Shown here in pieces: positions 60,348 to 64,000 of a stretch of DNA of 64,000 nt. Numbering within the stretch: the stretch's first letter is position 1; every line of letters starts with the position of its first letter. The DNA is from Saprospiraceae bacterium (lineage in GTDB: Bacteria; Bacteroidota; Bacteroidia; Chitinophagales; Saprospiraceae). A program made the position numbers and the translations under genes. The stretch lies in the NCBI GenBank assembly GCA_016714985.1, contig JADKBS010000030.1, positions 40,497-104,496 of the forward strand, read 5' to 3'. Under the pieces are notes generated by a model. The model searched no databases, was not told where the DNA came from, and worked only from the letters and a program-made list of their open reading frames with translations.

Positions 60348-60876
60348 AGTTCAAATTGTTAATAAGGTTTATAGATGTTCCCACTATGCGATGTGCTTGC
60401 AAATGCTGGCCAAGCAACTTGCACGTACAGGTTGCAAATGGGGGTGGTTCCGCGTTGAGTGAAAATGTGTTTGGGAAGATACTTAAGGCTCAAGTGAACA
60501 GGAACCTTGAATGTGTTTCTATATTGTGAATAAAACCCGAACTACTGTTGGAGCACATTGAACGGTGTGATCCTATTGAATGGGTCGGTTAGGATATCGC
60601 AAATAGGCACCTATGGATTTAGAGCAGGATTTAGTTGGTGCTGAAATAAGGATGTTTTGGTATTGGGGATAGACCTTTCATGAAAATTTCTTTGTTGCAA
60701 CAAATTTAAGCTGCATCTAAAAGAGATGCAGGGAGTCCTTATGAAACGTAGGTAGGAATGAACAAGTAGCTTGAAATGGTGTATGAACGGCGCCAAGTTC
60801 CACGGCTTTCAAACCAAAAGTGCTGCAAAGAGCATTATGTTTTTAGTTTTGCGTGACGAATGATTTTGAAAACTTG
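60348..60876. other. 529-bp gap with no supported gene
   Basis: Only short shadow frames occur. TAGTTTTG at 60844-60851 is a possible -7 promoter box for the LytTR gene; no good -33 box precedes it. Confidence 0.4.
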
Positions 60877-61654
60877 ATGCCGACAACAGCAATGAATGTA
60901 CTAATAATAGATGATGAGCCACGCAGCCATGAAACGCTGAAAATGTTGCTTGCTACTTCTTACAGCGATGTGAAAAATTGTAGCACAAGGCTACAATGTC
61001 GAAGAGGGGCTCTCCTTGACGAGGGCTTTTCAGCCAGACCTAGTTTTTTTGGACGTTGAAATGCCGGACGGAACTGGTTTTGAGCTTTTGGAGCGCTTGG
61101 GAAAGCCAGCATTTTATGTGGTGTTTATCACGGCTTTCAATAAATATGCTGAGGCCGCCTTTCGTTTCGGTGCATTGGATTTCCTGACCAAGCCAATTGA
61201 GTCTTCCTTGTTGGCAGAGACGATGAACCGCGTCAGGGAACGGCAGCATGAGAAATACACCATCGCTCAGCTCCAGGTGGCACTGGAGGTTTTCCATCAA
61301 GCTAAACAACAAAAATTGCCCGAACGAATCGTCATCCATACGAGCAAGGGACTGGAACTGATCCCAGTTGACCAAATCCTATACCTGGATGCCGAGGCAA
61401 ACTATACCGATTTCCACTACCTGAGCCTTGCCAAAAAGCGCACCCTGACCGCATCGCTCAACCTCAAAGTGTATGAGGAGCATTTTGCGCCTTATGTCTC
61501 TTTTATGAAGGTTCATCGCTCCAACATCGTCAACCTGCGCATGGTGGACCAATACCTAAAAGGCGACCACTGCCTCGTGCTGCGGGATGGGTCGCAGGTG
61601 GGGGTGGCGAAGACGTACCGGGAGGATTTGGAGGAGCGGTTGGAGGTGTTGTGA
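60877..61654 (+). pseudogene. LytTR-family response regulator, frameshifted in the receiver domain
   Basis: The first frame gives NVLIIDDEPRSHETLKMLL and SYSDVK, the start of a receiver domain. A run of five A residues at 60973-60977 throws it out of frame. The next frame continues at once (VAQGYNVEEGLSLTRAFQPD) into LVFLDVEMPDGTGFELLE with the phospho-Asp, DFLTKPI, and a full LytTR domain (about 140-240: ILYLDAEANYTDFHY, VHRSNIVNL). Deleting one A restores a protein of about 255 residues. It is either a sequencing error or a recent mutation. No kinase gene is adjacent. Confidence 0.82.
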
Positions 61655-61661
61655 TTATCAT

Positions 61662-63290
61662 TTAGGGGTTGTACACACCTGCCATTTCTAAAAGGTCGGC
61701 CATGTTGAAGCTCTCCCCTTTATCTATATCTATTTTAGTTATTATACCTTCTTTATTTTTTTTCATTGGTCTCCAGTTCGGGTCTTGGTTGAGGAAGGAG
61801 GTTTTGTCGCCTTGAATCAATCCAATGATGACCTCGGCTACGATGCGGGAGCCTACTGGGCCGAGCCTTTTTCCTTCTTGTAGTTTTCTTGCTTCGTATA
61901 GAATGTAATACCAAAGAGGAGTATTTTTTACAAGATGTGGCGGAAAATCATTTTGCTCATTTTTAGTCCATTCTTTCAAAAGTTTAGGTTCAATCTCCAA
62001 TGGGTCATAGCTCATAGCATTCGCCACGCTTTGCCCGCTTGGTAATCTCAGCATAAGGCTCCGTTTCAGGTTACGTTCTGCTAAGTTTCTTTCATTTATT
62101 TTGACAGTGTTATCTAAAGAGCGATTTCGGACAGTGTTGTTGTCGGCTAGAGGAGGTAAATTGAATGGTAAGGCCATCAAATTTCCGCTAAGTATTGGTT
62201 CTATCAGTTTATTTTTGTTGAAATTATTGTTCCCTGGTTTTGGAAAGAAAAATGGCATGGCAACCCTGGCAAATGGCTTTTTGGACTCAATGGGTTTATC
62301 GGGGAATAAAGATGCGGGTCGAACTGGGAATAAAGCTGCTGCCATATTATTACTTGATGGGTCCTTATTAAACTGGTAGTCGAAACGTACTTGGCTATGG
62401 CCAAACCTAAAAGCTGCAACAGAAAATTCGAGCGGGATAAATGGCTCGTTCCTCCAGTTGTAAAATTTTCTATCAATATTACCTTTAGCAATTTCCTCAA
62501 TTTGCTTCATAAACAGCTTATTAGTCTTATCCTTCTTAATCTTTACAAGCTTCATCAACGCGCCCCACTCGCTTAAGTCCAGTATCCTAGGAAGGTAATC
62601 GTAAAGCACTATCCATTGATAATGCCACTTTACTGTTTCTTGCACTGCTCTAAATAAGTCTTCAGGGCGATTTTTGTACCTATCCTCTTCCTCTCTGCCC
62701 AGCCTATCCGCTTCAGAATTGTGGAATTGGAGGAAAGCCGCATGAATTTGGGAAATAATGATGTTTTCATCATTCCTCGGGTCGGGAATAATTGCGGTTT
62801 GCATTTTCGTGCATGTCCTTGGCAAGTCGAAAAAAGAATAGTCTTTTTGTTTAGTAGGTTCTTTTTTATCAATTGACATCTTTTGCGCTGGAAGTAGAAA
62901 ATGGGTTATTCCAAAGTTTTTGTCGGGGTCATAAAAGTACGGCGCTACGGAAGGCCCGCCGCCATACACGGAATCCAGGTCAAGCGCAGGTGTCCGGAAG
63001 TTCCAAAGAAATTCTGGATCCACTTGGCGTTCATTGATGGAGGTTGGGTCAAAGCTGATGTCATGGATGATAAATTGCCCGAGGTAGGTATATCCTGCAG
63101 GCATGTCGCTTTCACTATCCGAACCACCAATTTTAAACATTGTTCGAGCCACATCATCCATATCAGACTTTGCTTGCTCAGTGTCCTCTAAGCAACGAGG
63201 AAGCGTGGGGAATAGTCTACCGAATTTGCCCCTTTCATAAGATGATGATGATGGGATAGGTATGGAGGTAAGGTCAAGGTGGCGGGCCAT
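61662..63290 (-). CDS. Animal-type haem peroxidase
   Basis: A 542-residue peroxidase of the peroxidase-cyclooxygenase (An_peroxidase) superfamily. The distal motif YLGQFIIHD (His76 with Gln) begins the haem pocket, DPRNDENIIISQIHAAFLQFHN is the typical long helix, and SVAAFRFGHSQVRFDY holds the proximal His with the catalytic Arg side. The C-terminal third has GPVGSRIVAEVIIGLIQGD. No signal peptide is visible at the chosen ATG (63290), so export, if any, would use another route. Bacterial relatives oxidise halides or aromatic compounds with H2O2. It is divergent from the next gene. Confidence 0.87.
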   Translation of the reverse strand: MARHLDLTSIPIPSSSSYERGKFGRLFPTLPRCLEDTEQAKSDMDDVARTMFKIGGSDSESDMPAGYTYLGQFIIHDISFDPTSINERQVDPEFLWNFRTPALDLDSVYGGGPSVAPYFYDPDKNFGITHFLLPAQKMSIDKKEPTKQKDYSFFDLPRTCTKMQTAIIPDPRNDENIIISQIHAAFLQFHNSEADRLGREEEDRYKNRPEDLFRAVQETVKWHYQWIVLYDYLPRILDLSEWGALMKLVKIKKDKTNKLFMKQIEEIAKGNIDRKFYNWRNEPFIPLEFSVAAFRFGHSQVRFDYQFNKDPSSNNMAAALFPVRPASLFPDKPIESKKPFARVAMPFFFPKPGNNNFNKNKLIEPILSGNLMALPFNLPPLADNNTVRNRSLDNTVKINERNLAERNLKRSLMLRLPSGQSVANAMSYDPLEIEPKLLKEWTKNEQNDFPPHLVKNTPLWYYILYEARKLQEGKRLGPVGSRIVAEVIIGLIQGDKTSFLNQDPNWRPMKKNKEGIITKIDIDKGESFNMADLLEMAGVYNP

Positions 63291-63319
63291 AGGAATTGAT
63301 TTAGGGTAAATTTGATGAG

Positions 63320-63327
63320 CAAAAATA
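63320..63327 (-). promoter_or_regulatory. Possible -7 promoter box for the peroxidase
   Basis: TATTTTTG on the minus strand, 30 bp before the start, fits TAnnTTTG; a TTG lies 23 bp upstream of it. Confidence 0.4.
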
Positions 63328-63366
63328 ACTGCTTCATTCAATAACCCTAACAATTGGTGGAAATTA

Positions 63367-63399
63367 TTTGCTTTATCACATAGGATAATGATAAATTTG
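63367..63399 (+). promoter_or_regulatory. Bacteroidota promoter for the terminal gene
   Basis: TTTG (63367-63370), a 21-bp spacer and TAAATTTG (63392-63399), both perfect matches. It overlaps the divergent peroxidase upstream region. Confidence 0.7.
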
Positions 63400-63468
63400 C
63401 TGATAAACATGGCTGAAAATTATTAGCAACTTTTTAGTCCTTTTCCTAACAATCAAAAACTTGAAACA

Positions 63469-64000
63469 ATGGCTACCATAATCAGGCTTTCACCCGACAA
63501 CGGCGTCACTATCCAACCCACTGCGACCAACGGACAACTCATCACAGTCAAAGAGTGGTTCGGATCCAATTTTCTTGACCCAGACTTTGAGACAGAGAAA
63601 TGTGTGGCATTCGATGCAGGTGATTTGAAATTGTTGTTGGCTCAAGGGTGCCAACAATTGGTGCTCTCAAAACATGAAATTGATAACAAAAATACACTTG
63701 CAATTGCAGGTGTAAAAGACAATGAATTACAAGTTGATGGAAATGCAAGTTCATTAGTCCTTGTGGGTATGCCTATTGATACCCCAAATGGTAATGACAC
63801 ATTTCCCTTAGATTTCAGCCAACTCCTGAGCGACTTCCCAGGTCATTGGGGTGCGCCGGCCCCTATCAGCAACCCAAGTAATGCAAGTTCATTCGAAACA
63901 CAAATGAAAAATTTCCAAAAAACACCATTCCAAAACAATCTCTTTAGGAGTGTAAATTTTGATGCAAAGCTTATTGGAAATCTAATCACTGAATTTAATC
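63469..64000 (+). CDS. Unrecognised protein, 3' end beyond window
   Basis: The frame is open from ATG 63469 to the window end (177 codons). It begins MATIIRLSPDNGVTIQPTA, has Cys residues at about 45 and 60, a central IAGVKDNELQVDG segment, and an FPLDFSQLLSDFPG motif with Asn/Ser-rich surroundings. There is no signal peptide or membrane segment. A consensus promoter 70 bp upstream supports it as real. No family recognised; the missing C-terminus may hold the identifying domain. Confidence 0.65.
   Translation, partial: MATIIRLSPDNGVTIQPTATNGQLITVKEWFGSNFLDPDFETEKCVAFDAGDLKLLLAQGCQQLVLSKHEIDNKNTLAIAGVKDNELQVDGNASSLVLVGMPIDTPNGNDTFPLDFSQLLSDFPGHWGAPAPISNPSNASSFETQMKNFQKTPFQNNLFRSVNFDAKLIGNLITEFN

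Overview
The window looks like a chromosomal segment of a Bacteroidota bacterium, most likely from the Saprospiria/Lewinella-Haliscomenobacter part of the phylum. Evidence: Bacteroidota-type promoters (TTTG, 17-23 bp, TAnnTTTG) recur; translation starts lack Shine-Dalgarno sites; several secreted proteins end in type IX secretion (T9SS) sorting domains; phylum-restricted families are present (DUF4270, DUF4290, DUF5683, short glycogen-synthase-like protein next to panC/glmS). No rRNA, tRNA or CRISPR array was seen.

Layout. 0-4 kb: SRPBCC protein, a small-RNA-like unit, a two-domain fasciclin lipoprotein, then about 1 kb of G/C homopolymer noise that destroys the start of a metallo-beta-lactamase-fold hydrolase. 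4-12.4 kb: parA-parB-DUF5683-RDD, a TraB/GumN protein, a broken Lrp regulator, trxA, and a glycerol facilitator-tsaE-ald operon. 12.6-20.2 kb: DUF4290, glmS, DUF4270, glycogen-synthase-like gene, a 349-bp nested inverted repeat, panC and a glucosaminidase. 20.3-26.4 kb: a split phosphotransferase/P-loop kinase pair, a double-esterase fusion and a LytTR/LytS two-component system. 26.5-40.7 kb: T9SS cargo proteins, DUF4256, DUF1653, a large PVC-type cytochrome lipoprotein, a sterol desaturase with an extra C-terminal domain, and a lipoprotein. 40.8-45.6 kb: ilvE, a frameshifted PfkB kinase and a low-GC patch with an HNH nuclease and a broken Bro-N gene.

45.7-49.2 kb carries the most interesting locus: cysM, a JAMM protease, a MoaD/CysO-like carrier and a MoeZ-like activator, all on the minus strand. 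This is the gene set of sulfide-carrier-protein (CysO-type) cysteine synthesis. Upstream of cysM I read a 23-codon leader peptide with four consecutive Cys codons, a Bacteroidota promoter before it and a 15-bp terminator hairpin after it. That is the layout of a cysteine-responsive transcription attenuator.

49.2-64 kb: a gene-poor stretch of about 1.85 kb, then terC, dcd, DUF192, DUF1080, GNAT, sialate O-acetylesterase-like, uppP, rpsT, an orphan LuxR-type HTH, a large helical protein, an FN3-like secreted protein, a frameshifted LytTR regulator, an animal-type haem peroxidase and the start of an unrecognised gene.

Two further patterns run through the window. First, a 111-133 bp double-hairpin repeat with terminal inverted repeats occurs four times, usually just before a start codon. 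Second, many gene gaps are filled with short tandem words that read G-poor on the mRNA strand just before the start codon and often pair with complementary words after the preceding stop. Several genes are broken at or near short homopolymers, so some breaks may be sequencing errors.
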